A stretch of DNA of 64,000 bases from NCBI GenBank assembly GCA_017643645.1, contig JAEPNB010000004.1:124001-188000 (forward strand), in the 5' to 3' direction. The DNA is from Balneola sp. Its GTDB lineage: Bacteria > Bacteroidota > Rhodothermia > Balneolales > Balneolaceae. This document shows, in pieces, positions 1 to 7,408 of this stretch. Position 1 is the stretch's first letter. Each line of letters begins with the position of its first letter. A program made the position numbers and the translations under genes. The notes beneath the pieces were generated by a model. It had not been told where the DNA came from. It made no database searches and saw only the letters and a list, made by a program, of their open reading frames with translations.

Positions 1-236
1 GGCCGATGGGAATCATTTTAAGAGCTATTACCAGTTATGACCCTGAAGAGATCTCATTATGCATCAAGATGCTTAAAGAAACGCATGCCGACACCGGTTT
101 TATGCACGAAAGCTTCTACAAAAATGATGCAACTCAATACACCAGAGACTGGTTTGCGTGGGCAAATACGCTGTTTGGAGAAATGCTCATCAAAGTAAAT
201 GGAGAGCATCCCCGGGTCTTAGAAAAACAGTTTTAG
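1..236 (+). CDS. GH125 exo-alpha-1,6-mannosidase, C-terminal fragment (5' end outside window)
   Basis: Only the last ~78 codons are inside the window; the frame is open through base 1, so the ATG at 6 is internal. The visible part carries the C-terminal signature of glycoside hydrolase family 125 (formerly DUF1237): MHESF, then TRDWFAWANTLFGE. Family members are metal-independent exo-alpha-1,6-mannosidases that trim alpha-mannosides, usually periplasmic or cytoplasmic in glycan-using bacteria. The stop codon abuts the stop of the convergent histidine kinase gene (236/237), leaving no intergenic space. The family call rests on a short tail, but the motif is distinctive. Confidence 0.8.
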   Translation, partial: PMGIILRAITSYDPEEISLCIKMLKETHADTGFMHESFYKNDATQYTRDWFAWANTLFGEMLIKVNGEHPRVLEKQF

Positions 237-1409
237 TTACTCCACTGGTTTTAACAGCTTTTTCTTAGGAAGCGTAAACTCTATTGTTGTACCGTTTCCA
301 TTAGAATGAGCATCTACACGACCAAAATGTTTAACAATAATTCGGTTCACAATTGCTAACCCAACTCCGGAACCTTTTACAGTATTTTCATCATGTAGTC
401 GTTGGAAAACATCGAACATCTTATGCTTATATTTTTCATCAAAGCCAATTCCGTAATCCTTAACGAAGTAGGTAATTTCATTTTCTAAAACTTCAGCTGA
501 TACGTCTATCTTTATTTTTTCCTGATTGATCGAATACTTAACTGCATTTGAAAGTAAGTTATTCACCACCTGTTTCAGCATCGCTTCATCGCCATACACG
601 GAAGGCAATTCTTCCATATTCAATTCGATCACTTTTTGAGTATTTTCGCCCGCTTTGATCTCATTAACCGATTCATTAAAAAGCAGATTCATATCTATCA
701 TTGAGTCCGTTTTGTCTTTTCTTCCAAGTCTTGAGAACTCAAGAATACCCTGTATCAACTCATTCATTTTCAATGAACTGCTCGAAATATTCTGAAGTTT
801 TCTTGTGCCCTCTTCACCAAGTTGATCAATATGATCTTCTTCAAGCATTGCTGAAAATCCCAAAATGGCTCTTACAGGTATTTGAAGATCATGTGAAATG
901 GAATAACTAAAACTCTCCAGCTCGCTGTTCATTTCTTCCAAAGCTTTGGTTCTGTGCTTTACCTTATCTTCCAGGTTTTCATTCAAAGACTTAATTTCAT
1001 CATTCGCTTCCTGTAATGAAGCCGGACTTGGAATTCTGAGTAGTTCCGGCATACTTTTCCAAAGCATAAATACTGTCCCAACCGATACCAATGCCATAAT
1101 TATTTTGATCATCCCGGAAATATCGTAGTAAGGAATCCAGACATTTACGATCATCATCACATGAACGGTTCCACAAGCGACTATAAATACAGCGAAAGCT
1201 ACCAAAAGGGCATTAACCTCAACATCCTTTCGCTTGTTGACGAAATAGATCAATAAGCCCGGAATCATGTAATAAGAAAAGGCTGTTACCCCATCTCCCA
1301 AAACGTTACTCCACAACGTAGCAGGCTCCCAAAAATAGCAAGCTCCATGTGGCATATAATTGTTATTGAAGATTTCAAAGATCGAGTTAAGTAATAAAAT
1401 TCCGTCCAT
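237..1409 (-). CDS. Membrane sensor histidine kinase with ethylene-receptor-like N-terminal domain
   Basis: 390-aa hybrid of a three-helix membrane sensor (about residues 30-125), a short coiled linker (130-165) and a HisKA-HATPase kinase core. The H-box is SYSISHDL with phospho-acceptor His173; the N box (NNLLSNAVKYS) and G boxes (DYGIGF, GSGVGLAI) follow, so the kinase looks active. The membrane domain aligns with plant ETR1/cyanobacterial ethylene receptors: Asp39, Tyr46, Ile49-Pro50, Ile76, Cys79 and His83 match the ETR1 residues needed for Cu(I)/ethylene binding (D25, Y32, I35, P36, I62, C65, H69). No receiver domain and no adjacent response regulator are seen, so it is an orphan kinase. 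The ligand is an inference; bacterial domains of this type may sense other small ligands or metals. Confidence 0.88.
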   Translation of the reverse strand: MDGILLLNSIFEIFNNNYMPHGACYFWEPATLWSNVLGDGVTAFSYYMIPGLLIYFVNKRKDVEVNALLVAFAVFIVACGTVHVMMIVNVWIPYYDISGMIKIIMALVSVGTVFMLWKSMPELLRIPSPASLQEANDEIKSLNENLEDKVKHRTKALEEMNSELESFSYSISHDLQIPVRAILGFSAMLEEDHIDQLGEEGTRKLQNISSSSLKMNELIQGILEFSRLGRKDKTDSMIDMNLLFNESVNEIKAGENTQKVIELNMEELPSVYGDEAMLKQVVNNLLSNAVKYSINQEKIKIDVSAEVLENEITYFVKDYGIGFDEKYKHKMFDVFQRLHDENTVKGSGVGLAIVNRIIVKHFGRVDAHSNGNGTTIEFTLPKKKLLKPVE

Positions 1410-1514
1410 AGAAGTATGATGAGGTTACGTATATATCTAAATTAACTCTAATTCGTATTCAAAAGCCATTTACTTAATTTAATCTAATCCTTTAGAGACA
1501 AATCTAAGTCAACA

Positions 1515-1970
1515 TTGAACCTCATTAAATTCAAATACGTTTTTGTTCTCACTCTCCTTTTCTATGGGTTAATATCAGGTATTCATGCGCAGGATATGAT
1601 CCAAAAAGTGATCATCCAATCTAATGATGGGATGAGATTTGACCTTGATGAAATACAAGTACATGCAGGTGCTACAATTGAACTGACACTAGTTCATACA
1701 GGTAAACGCACTAAAGAAGAAATGGGGCATAATTTTGTTCTGCTCAATAAAGAGGTTGAAATCCGACCTTTTGCAATGAGCGTACTCGATGAGAAGGAAA
1801 ATGGATATGTACCTGAATCAAAAGAAGACATTATAGTTTTTACCGATGTTATTGGTGGTGGTGAATCAACTACCATTACGTTTGAAGCTCCTCCAAAAGG
1901 CATTTATAATTTTCTGTGTTCGGTACCCGGACATTTCGGCTTAATGCAAGGCAAGTTTATCGTTGAGTAA
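1515..1970 (+). CDS. Azurin-like blue copper protein, secreted
   Basis: 151-aa cupredoxin with an N-terminal signal peptide (cleavage predicted after HA, near residue 25). Type-1 copper ligands are recognisable: His72 in MGHNFVL, Cys135 in NFLCS, His140 in PGH and Met144 in LMQGKF, in the azurin order. It should be a periplasmic single-electron carrier to a terminal oxidase or other reductase. The chosen start is TTG at 1515, because no ATG gives a complete signal peptide; the start is therefore only moderately certain. It is transcribed divergently from the kinase at 237-1409, whose sensor domain is also copper-binding-like. No terminator is evident before the convergent gene at 1993. Confidence 0.88.
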   Translation: MNLIKFKYVFVLTLLFYGLISGIHAQDMIQKVIIQSNDGMRFDLDEIQVHAGATIELTLVHTGKRTKEEMGHNFVLLNKEVEIRPFAMSVLDEKENGYVPESKEDIIVFTDVIGGGESTTITFEAPPKGIYNFLCSVPGHFGLMQGKFIVE

Positions 1971-1992
1971 CAAACCAGCCCTGCTCTTTTTT

Positions 1993-2379
1993 TTACGATT
2001 TGTCAGAAATTTTTTCAGAGAGCACCGCAATCTGAAATTCCATTCGTTTCATTTCACGTAAGATGGAATTCTTATCCATTTGCATCCAGTGCCAAAGCTT
2101 TACCATTCCATTCATAATCAAACCAATAATCATAATAGCTCCATATCTTGCCATTAACATAGGGTCTGTTTCGGTGAAATACTTGTAGCCAAACCAAAAG
2201 GCAAATACTGTAATTACCACGTTTACGATAGTAATAAAAATCGCCCATCCCCCTAACCTTCCGGTGTACAATCCGCCCCACTGCTTGAATAATCCTTCTT
2301 CGTCAAGCTCGTGATAGAACTTGGCTTCTTCTTTGTTTAACGACTCTTCTATAAGTTTGTCTATGTCTTCTTTTTTCAT
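1993..2379 (-). CDS. DUF6768-like small membrane protein paired with ECF sigma factor
   Basis: 128-aa protein: an acidic cytoplasmic N-terminus beginning MKKEDIDKLIEESLN, two hydrophobic segments (about 45-68 and 78-97) and a C-terminal amphipathic helix with the KLWHWMQMDKNSILREMKR-type motif of the DUF6768 family. Such genes typically sit directly downstream of an ECF sigma gene, as here (16-bp gap), which suggests an anti-sigma or accessory role. No zinc-binding HxxxCxxC anti-sigma motif is present, so regulation of the sigma factor is inferred from position only. Confidence 0.65.
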   Translation of the reverse strand: MKKEDIDKLIEESLNKEEAKFYHELDEEGLFKQWGGLYTGRLGGWAIFITIVNVVITVFAFWFGYKYFTETDPMLMARYGAIMIIGLIMNGMVKLWHWMQMDKNSILREMKRMEFQIAVLSEKISDKS

Positions 2380-2395
2380 AATAGTTCCAACTGGT

Positions 2396-2962
2396 TTATT
2401 TGATGGTTTTCTTTAAATATTCTCTGGCAGTATATAATCTCGATTTTACTGTTCCCGAAGAGATTTCCAGCACACTTGAGATCTCCTTTATGCTCAAATT
2501 ATCCACGTAAAATAATTCCAGAACAATCCTCTGAGCATCCGATATCAAATTCATACTCTTTCTTATTTCGTTGATCCTGGCACCTCTGAGATCGTTTTCT
2601 TCCACTTGATCACTTGACGAGTTTTCCTGCTCTGAATCCGACTTTCGATTTCTTTCTTTTTGTTGATGACGGATCCAGTCTATAGCTTTATTGCGGGCTA
2701 TGTTCAGTGCCCACGCTTCGAATCCAACCTGAAATTTTACTTCTTCCAGCTTCGTGATGATCGCATACCAACAATCCTGGCTGATATCATGTACCGAATC
2801 TTTATTTCTGGTGTGATAATAAATCTTAGATCTCAACTGAGGATTAAATCTCCTGATCAACTCCTTTAAAGCCTCCTTTTCTCCGGATTGGTATTCCCGG
2901 GCAAGTGATTCATTCAGAATATGATTTGATCTGTTATTCATCTCACAAGCATAGTCGTTCAA
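2396..2962 (-). CDS. RNA polymerase ECF sigma factor
   Basis: 188-aa sigma-70 family protein lacking region 1. Region 2 spans about residues 25-95, including HDISQDCWYAIITKLEEV (core binding) and the -10 recognition segment FEAWALNIARNKAIDWIRH. Region 4 (about 130-185) has the helix-turn-helix LSIKEISSVLEISSGTVKSR. A charged, serine-rich linker joins them. An alternative start at Met8 would shorten it slightly. It precedes a DUF6768 membrane protein on the same strand, probably as a two-gene operon controlling an envelope response; the regulon cannot be read from this window. Confidence 0.9.
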   Translation of the reverse strand: MNDYACEMNNRSNHILNESLAREYQSGEKEALKELIRRFNPQLRSKIYYHTRNKDSVHDISQDCWYAIITKLEEVKFQVGFEAWALNIARNKAIDWIRHQQKERNRKSDSEQENSSSDQVEENDLRGARINEIRKSMNLISDAQRIVLELFYVDNLSIKEISSVLEISSGTVKSRLYTAREYLKKTIK

Positions 2963-3321
2963 AAAAGGGAAAGGTTCATATTTATTTTGAAGACATGGAA
3001 AATATCTTAAGTCATTTCTGCTGATGTTGGGAAATTCTTTGATAGATATTAATAAACAAATTAATGGGTCATTCTGAAGTCCTCACTGGTAAACTTGATT
3101 TGGAGTGTTGGTGGTGCCATAGATTTAGTCAGGTGCACAAATCAGGGATTTATCCCGCAGCGATTGAAGGTGGGTAAATCGCAAACCGCCGGCCCTGAAG
3201 GACCTGCTAGTTTAAAATCCTCTCAAACGATCTGTGATTTTCATGGTCTAGTGTTGAATGCAGATAAAATGGAAACCCTTTTTAATGAACTATCGGTTCT
3301 TACAAAAAGCTTCCAACTACA

Positions 3322-3485
3322 CCGACCTTTAGAATTATTGGCGAGGAAAGAACGTAATGAAATCGACGGCTCCGGAGGAGCGATCATTACACTCAGGATG
3401 ATTCGTGAATATGCATCATATGAACGAAGACCTTTTGTAATGATTAGTCGATGCAATGGAGTTCGCTCCAATAATTCTTGTCGGG
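3322..3485. repeat. MITE-like repeat, copy 1
   Basis: About 164 bp, near-identical to 6961-7124. The ends form imperfect terminal inverted repeats: left end CCGAC-CTTT-AGAATTATTGG, right end the complement of CCGACAAGAATTATTGG. Internal halves also partly pair (ATCGAC and ATCATTAC appear on both arms). No transposase is encoded, which fits a miniature inverted-repeat element or a structured non-coding repeat. Confidence 0.65.
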
Positions 3486-3493
3486 AGCTTTTG

Positions 3494-3517
3494 GTACTTT
3501 TGTCGGTACAAAAGTAC
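3494..3517. repeat. GTACTTTTGT hairpin, copy 1
   Basis: Perfect 10-bp inverted repeat GTACTTTTGT / ACAAAAGTAC with a 4-nt loop, immediately right of the MITE-like element. The same arrangement occurs at 7127-7164 with a 16-bp stem, and a related hairpin lies at 18026-18051. Confidence 0.6.
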
Positions 3518-3580
3518 ACATAACCCAAAAATTTGCTTGAAATTCGGGGAGGTCCGTTTCCGACGCAGAGCAACCAAAAT

Positions 3581-3608
3581 CCATCTGACGGATTACCCGT
3601 CTGATGGA
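3581..3608. repeat. REP-like palindrome next to TonB receptor 3' end
   Basis: Imperfect palindrome with arms CCATCTGACGG and CCGTCTGATGG. A copy in inverse orientation lies at 18087-18112. Both copies sit just downstream of minus-strand genes (TonB receptor, queD), as REP elements often do. There is no U-tract, so it is not an obvious intrinsic terminator. Confidence 0.5.
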
Positions 3609-3629
3609 TTGGAGTAGGAATCCCTTTTT

Positions 3630-5972
3630 TTAAAACTCAATTTTCCAGCTCAGCAACGGCAATACCAACCCCTCTTTAATAAGATCTACTTCTTCCGTTT
3701 TGAAGTTATAATCGAATCTTGGATCCTTGGCTCCTAATAAGTTTTTTACCTGAAGAGCCCATAAGGTCGAGTAGTTTTCTTTGTTCGTTCTGTACGTAAC
3801 TGAAAGATCAACGATGTAATGCGTATCAAACTGTTGCGAAAATGCTCTGGTTTCATCGAATACCACTTCTTCGGCATTAATAGATGCAGTTTGAAGAACC
3901 GGACTGTAACGCTCCCCACCTGTTATACTTCCCCTTACATTTAATCCCAGTAAATTTCGTCCTTCTCTTAAATTGAATTCTTTCCCAAAAAGAACATTCG
4001 CTGCTATTTTCTGATCAAAGCGACCATTTCTCCAGATTCCATCTCCGCCTTTGTATCTGTTTGAATAAAAAGTACCGGTCAGTAAATAATAATATCTTTT
4101 ACTCATAAATCGCTCTACCGTTAATTCTATTCCGTAGTTCTCTCCTTTTCCTTCATTTACCAAGGCGTCCGTAAATGTGAAATCATGCACATAATTCAGC
4201 ATCGAAAAACTACTGTCCGCGATAACCGGTACATCAAACATATTCTGCCAAAACCCCTCGATCTTAATTCGATGCACCTCTCCGATTCCCTGATCTACAG
4301 AAGCTACCAAATGATGCGCTTTGCTTGTTTTAAGGTTTTTATTCGGAAAATTTGCCTGCGGTTGCACAAAATAAACATCCAATTCTTCGATCTGACTGTG
4401 TAATCCGTAGCCAATATTTAATGCTGTTTCAGGTAACACCTGCCAACTGATCGCAGCTCTGGGTTCCAGAACAAATTCATCATTTACTGAAAACCACTGT
4501 CCGTGTAAACCTCCCAAAACTGATAACCGCGGTGACATATTGAATTCTGATTGATGATATACCTGATACAGCTGCGCCTGATCTTTTTGCCGGATCAGAC
4601 TTTGATAAGGAGATGAGTTGTCAGGTTTTCCAGCCAGATCAAAATTGAAATAAAGCTGTTGTAATTCCACACCTGTACGTGTGGTTATTCTTTTCCCAAG
4701 TCCTTGATTCAAAAATGTTTTAAAAGCCAATCGATTTGTATTGTCATCAATATTCAGATATGGATTCAGATTTAAATTATCGTCAAAACGTTCTTCTGAA
4801 TATTCAGTGGAATTACCAGATAAAGCCAGAGTGCTTTTCAGATATCCTTTGTTGTTTACGGTGATGCTATGTGAAAATCCAACAGCCCCTACTCCCAGAT
4901 CAATTCGGTTTTCTGTGAAATCGCTGAATGCATATTCCCACTTGCTTGAGTCTGTTTTAGCTTCCATAGTTTGAAGGTCCAAACCTCCGATTCCCCAAAA
5001 CTCAAAGCGGCCACTATTTTGGGTTGGCACATCAATTTTGAAAGACAGATCCTGATATTGAATTCGTCCCTCCACAGGTAACAATGGTTGTAAAAGCGTT
5101 AAAGTGGAAAACCGGTAATTGAACAAATAGGTAGCAGAGCCGTTCTTTTTTATAGGACCTCCGGAACTTGCCTCCAATCCATTTATACCGATTTGTACAG
5201 CGTGCTCTCTTTTGTTTCTGTTTCCTGATCTGAAGTTAATATCAAACACACCGGAAAGCGCATTTCCATATTCTGAAGGAAAAGCACCGGTAAAAAAATC
5301 CGAGTTCGAAAGTAGTTGAGCACTGAATAATGTCAATCCCCCACCGCCCGCTACTGAAAGGCCTGCAAAATGATTTGGGTTCGGGATCTCAATTCCTTCC
5401 AATCGCCATTGCACACTTTTGGGTGCATTTCCACGAATCGAAATAGCATTATTCTGAACACCTCCGGTTGAGTTCACTCCCGGAAAAACTGTCACTAATC
5501 TACCCGGATCGTCTAATCCGCCTGCATAACGTTGTGTTTCTTCTACCGTGAATTGTTTCACACTTACTTTGGCAAAATCGTTGATGGGTTTGTCTTTCTG
5601 AATAGTGGCAACCACCTCAATGGCTTCTCCTTCAAATACAGATTCTTCCATTTCAACATTAAGAACCGTTTGTTTACCTGAGCTGACCAGAATATTTCGC
5701 AATATCACCGTCTCGAATCCTAGATAGCTGAACTTAATATCATGTCTGCCCAGCGGGACATTCTTCAAAACAAAATTCCCATGTTCATCCGTGGATGTTC
5801 CAATAAGCGGCTCGTGATTCAGAACTAAAACATTAACTCCGATAAGTGTTTCCTGAGTCAGCCTGTCTATTACCACTCCCGTGATTTCCTGAGTTTGAGG
5901 TGATGTCGAATGTCGGGCAAATACTGAAAATGAAAGTCCGGTCAGAATCAGAAATAGTGAAATTTTTCTCAT
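3630..5972 (-). CDS. TonB-dependent outer-membrane receptor with carboxypeptidase-like N-domain
   Basis: 780 aa from the chosen start (Met with signal peptide MRKISLFLILTGLSFSVFA); an upstream in-frame ATG at 6005 would add 11 residues before the signal and is unlikely. Order: signal (1-19), CarboxypepD_reg-like beta-sandwich (about 29-110, EITGVVIDRLTQETLIGVNV), TonB plug (about 135-245, GNAPKSVQWRLEGIEIPNPN), then a 22-stranded barrel ending in aromatic WKIEF. No SusD partner or FecR/sigma pair adjoins it, so the substrate (peptide, siderophore or glycan) is unknown. It is monocistronic between repeat clusters. Confidence 0.9.
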   Translation of the reverse strand: MRKISLFLILTGLSFSVFARHSTSPQTQEITGVVIDRLTQETLIGVNVLVLNHEPLIGTSTDEHGNFVLKNVPLGRHDIKFSYLGFETVILRNILVSSGKQTVLNVEMEESVFEGEAIEVVATIQKDKPINDFAKVSVKQFTVEETQRYAGGLDDPGRLVTVFPGVNSTGGVQNNAISIRGNAPKSVQWRLEGIEIPNPNHFAGLSVAGGGGLTLFSAQLLSNSDFFTGAFPSEYGNALSGVFDINFRSGNRNKREHAVQIGINGLEASSGGPIKKNGSATYLFNYRFSTLTLLQPLLPVEGRIQYQDLSFKIDVPTQNSGRFEFWGIGGLDLQTMEAKTDSSKWEYAFSDFTENRIDLGVGAVGFSHSITVNNKGYLKSTLALSGNSTEYSEERFDDNLNLNPYLNIDDNTNRLAFKTFLNQGLGKRITTRTGVELQQLYFNFDLAGKPDNSSPYQSLIRQKDQAQLYQVYHQSEFNMSPRLSVLGGLHGQWFSVNDEFVLEPRAAISWQVLPETALNIGYGLHSQIEELDVYFVQPQANFPNKNLKTSKAHHLVASVDQGIGEVHRIKIEGFWQNMFDVPVIADSSFSMLNYVHDFTFTDALVNEGKGENYGIELTVERFMSKRYYYLLTGTFYSNRYKGGDGIWRNGRFDQKIAANVLFGKEFNLREGRNLLGLNVRGSITGGERYSPVLQTASINAEEVVFDETRAFSQQFDTHYIVDLSVTYRTNKENYSTLWALQVKNLLGAKDPRFDYNFKTEEVDLIKEGLVLPLLSWKIEF

Positions 5973-6113
5973 GAATATTTTATTGTGGTTAATTGATTCG
6001 CACAAAAATACCTTCTTATATCGCCTTAAACGTCCACACCGTTGGGACTGGACTTCTTTTTTGCGGATTACGCTGTCCTGTTAGATTGTGAATTGTTAAT
6101 GCCTTTGAGCTCG

Positions 6114-6373
6114 GTCATCTCGCGGCGTATGCCCGAGATCTGGATTTATATGAAGACTAGACTCTTGATAACGATCCAGATTCTTGATCGCAAAGTAGAA
6201 AAAACCTCCTCTGTCTCCTCCTGCAACAGGAGCAGGACTCGTTGATAAAATTAGAATCGACTCGGTAATTCCCCTCCTTATCCAAGGAGGGGCGAACTAC
6301 TCAGAACCCAAAAATTTGTTTCGGAACCGGGGAGGTCCGTTTCTTATCTCAACAACAAAAATAAAAAAAGGAC
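6114..6373. repeat. Composite intergenic repeat, unit 2a
   Basis: Begins GTCATCTCGCGGCGTATGCC and contains, in order, a GATCCAGATTC segment, the palindromic block TCCTCCTGCAACAGGA (here with one change), the block CCCCTCCTTATCCAAGGAGG, and ends GGGGAGGTCCGTTTCTT plus an A-rich tail. It is repeated head-to-tail at 6374, and elsewhere at 8669, 17228 and 17512. Confidence 0.8.
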
Positions 6374-6646
6374 GTCATCTCACGGCGTATGCCCGAGATT
6401 TGGATTTATATGAAGACTACACTCTTGATAACGATCCGGATTCCTGCCTTTCAAGAAATGAGTGTAAAGTAGAAAAGACCTCCTCTGTCTCCTCCTGCAA
6501 CAGGAGGAGGACTCGTTGATAAAATTAGAATCAACTCAGGGATTCCCCTCCTTATCCAAGGAGGGGCGAACTACTCAGAACCAAAGAATCTGTTTCAGAA
6601 CCGGGGAGGTCCGTTTCTTGCTCAGCAACAAAAATAAAAAAAGGAC
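6374..6646. repeat. Composite intergenic repeat, unit 2b
   Basis: Direct tandem copy of 6114-6373 with scattered substitutions (for example CTCACGGCG for CTCGCGGCG) and a small insertion around the GATTCCTGCC segment. The junction with the previous unit is a shared A-rich tail AAAAATAAAAAAAGGAC, suggesting amplification by slippage or recombination. Confidence 0.8.
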
Positions 6647-6735
6647 GTCATCTCGCGGCGTATGCCCGAGATCTGGATTTATATGAAGACTACACTCTTG
6701 ATAACGATCCGGATTCCTGCCTCCGCAGGAATGAC
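6647..6735. repeat. Composite intergenic repeat, truncated unit 2c
   Basis: Carries only the first ~90 bp of the unit, ending in GATTCCTGCCTCCGCAGGAA, a short hairpin. The rest of the unit is missing. Confidence 0.75.
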
Positions 6736-6770
6736 CTGATTTAATGCTATTGAAATGTTCTTAAGGAGCC

Positions 6771-6794
6771 CCCCTCCCTAATCATAGGGAGGGG
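6771..6794. repeat. CCCCTCCCTA hairpin
   Basis: Perfect 10-bp stem CCCCTCCCTA / TAGGGAGGGG with loop ATCA, followed by GACGGGGGTGGG. It is a separate G/C-rich palindrome family from the CTCCTT one in the composite units. No nearby gene needs it as a terminator. Confidence 0.55.
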
Positions 6795-6856
6795 ACGGGG
6801 GTGGGTTAGAAACCGGAGCCGAGAAATCTGATTGAACTAACAGTCTTCACAAAGAA

Positions 6857-6974
6857 ACTGATCCGCCAGCTGGCGGACAGGATGACCTATTTATGTGATT
6901 TTGAGTGTATTAAAAAGGTTCTGACATGAAACAATTAGCATCAAAAAAATACAATCGAATCCGACCTTTAGAAT
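6857..6974. repeat. ~118-bp dispersed repeat (pair with 17855-17972)
   Basis: Near-identical to 17855-17972, with only a few substitutions. It starts at the TCCGCCAGCTGGCGGA palindrome, passes GGTTCTGACATGAAA and runs into the left end of the MITE-like element. In this copy the element continues to full length; in the other it is cut off after about 14 bp. Confidence 0.75.
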
Positions 6975-7124
6975 TATTGGCGAGCCAAGAACGGAATGAA
7001 ATCGACGACTCCGAAGGAGCAATCATTACACTCAGGCTGATTCGTAAATGTGTTCAGTAAGAACGTAGACCTTTTGTAATGATTAGTCGATGTAATGGAG
7101 TTCGCGCCAATAATTCTTGTCGGG
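6961..7124. repeat. MITE-like repeat, copy 2
   Basis: Full-length second copy of 3322-3485 with the same inverted-repeat ends (CCGAC...AGAATTATTGG and its complement). The middle differs by scattered substitutions and a small indel. No coding capacity is conserved between the copies, which argues for a DNA- or RNA-structure element rather than a gene. Confidence 0.65.
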
Positions 7125-7126
7125 AG

Positions 7127-7164
7127 CTTTTGGTACTTTTGTCTTGATACAAAAGTACCAAAAG
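7127..7164. repeat. Long-stem hairpin CTTTTGGTACTTTTGT
   Basis: Perfect 16-bp inverted repeat (7127-7142 with 7149-7164) around loop CTTGAT. It sits right of MITE-like copy 2. The inverse complement of this stretch, extended through GATCAAG to AAGTATT, recurs at about 18001-18051. Confidence 0.65.
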
Positions 7165-7408
7165 ATCAAGCCGAAGTATTTAAGACGGGTTCACTGATCC
7201 TGCGCTGAATAATCCTAAAGGTCTTCGTGCATTCTGAGAAAAGTTATGAAACTGTTCACCTGAAAGGATTATTCCTGCTTCGCAGACGCATCCGGATCAC
7301 GCTCTCTTCTCCGTTTTAAATACTAAGGGCGAATTTTTCTATAACGATAACTATTAATCTGTCAAAGAATTATCTAACATCTACAAGGATGACCCAACCT
7401 CTTCTATC

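Larger units (their letters stand above)
2963..3629. other. Repeat-bearing intergenic region
   Basis: No convincing gene. Open frames of 142 aa (plus) and 110 aa (minus) are made of dispersed-repeat sequence. It holds a MITE-like element (3322-3485), a 10-bp-stem hairpin (3494-3517), a short remnant of the GGGGAGGTCCGTTTC repeat and an imperfect palindrome (3581-3608). Bases 2963-3320 show no recognised feature. Confidence 0.6.
6006..7408. other. 1.4-kb repeat cluster without genes
   Basis: Between the TonB receptor and the AraC regulator. Contents in order: two full composite repeat units (6114-6373, 6374-6646), a partial third (6647-6735), a CCCCTCCCTA/TAGGGAGGGG hairpin (6771-6794), a TCCGCCAGCTGGCGGA palindrome (6862-6877), a long segment shared with 17.86 kb, the second MITE-like copy and a long-stem hairpin. 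ORFs of up to 67 aa here are repeat translations. Bases 7165-7408 show nothing recognisable. Confidence 0.75.

Noticed and set aside
3095-3573. 142-aa plus and 110-aa minus ORFs
   Set aside because: Both are made largely of the MITE-like repeat; the second repeat copy does not preserve either frame.
6042-6519. Two similar 67-aa ORFs
   Set aside because: Tandem copies of the same repeat give similar peptides; no ribosome site, no protein features.
6114-6735. Possible CRISPR array
   Set aside because: The repeating unit is about 260-273 bp with no short repeat/spacer alternation and no cas genes.
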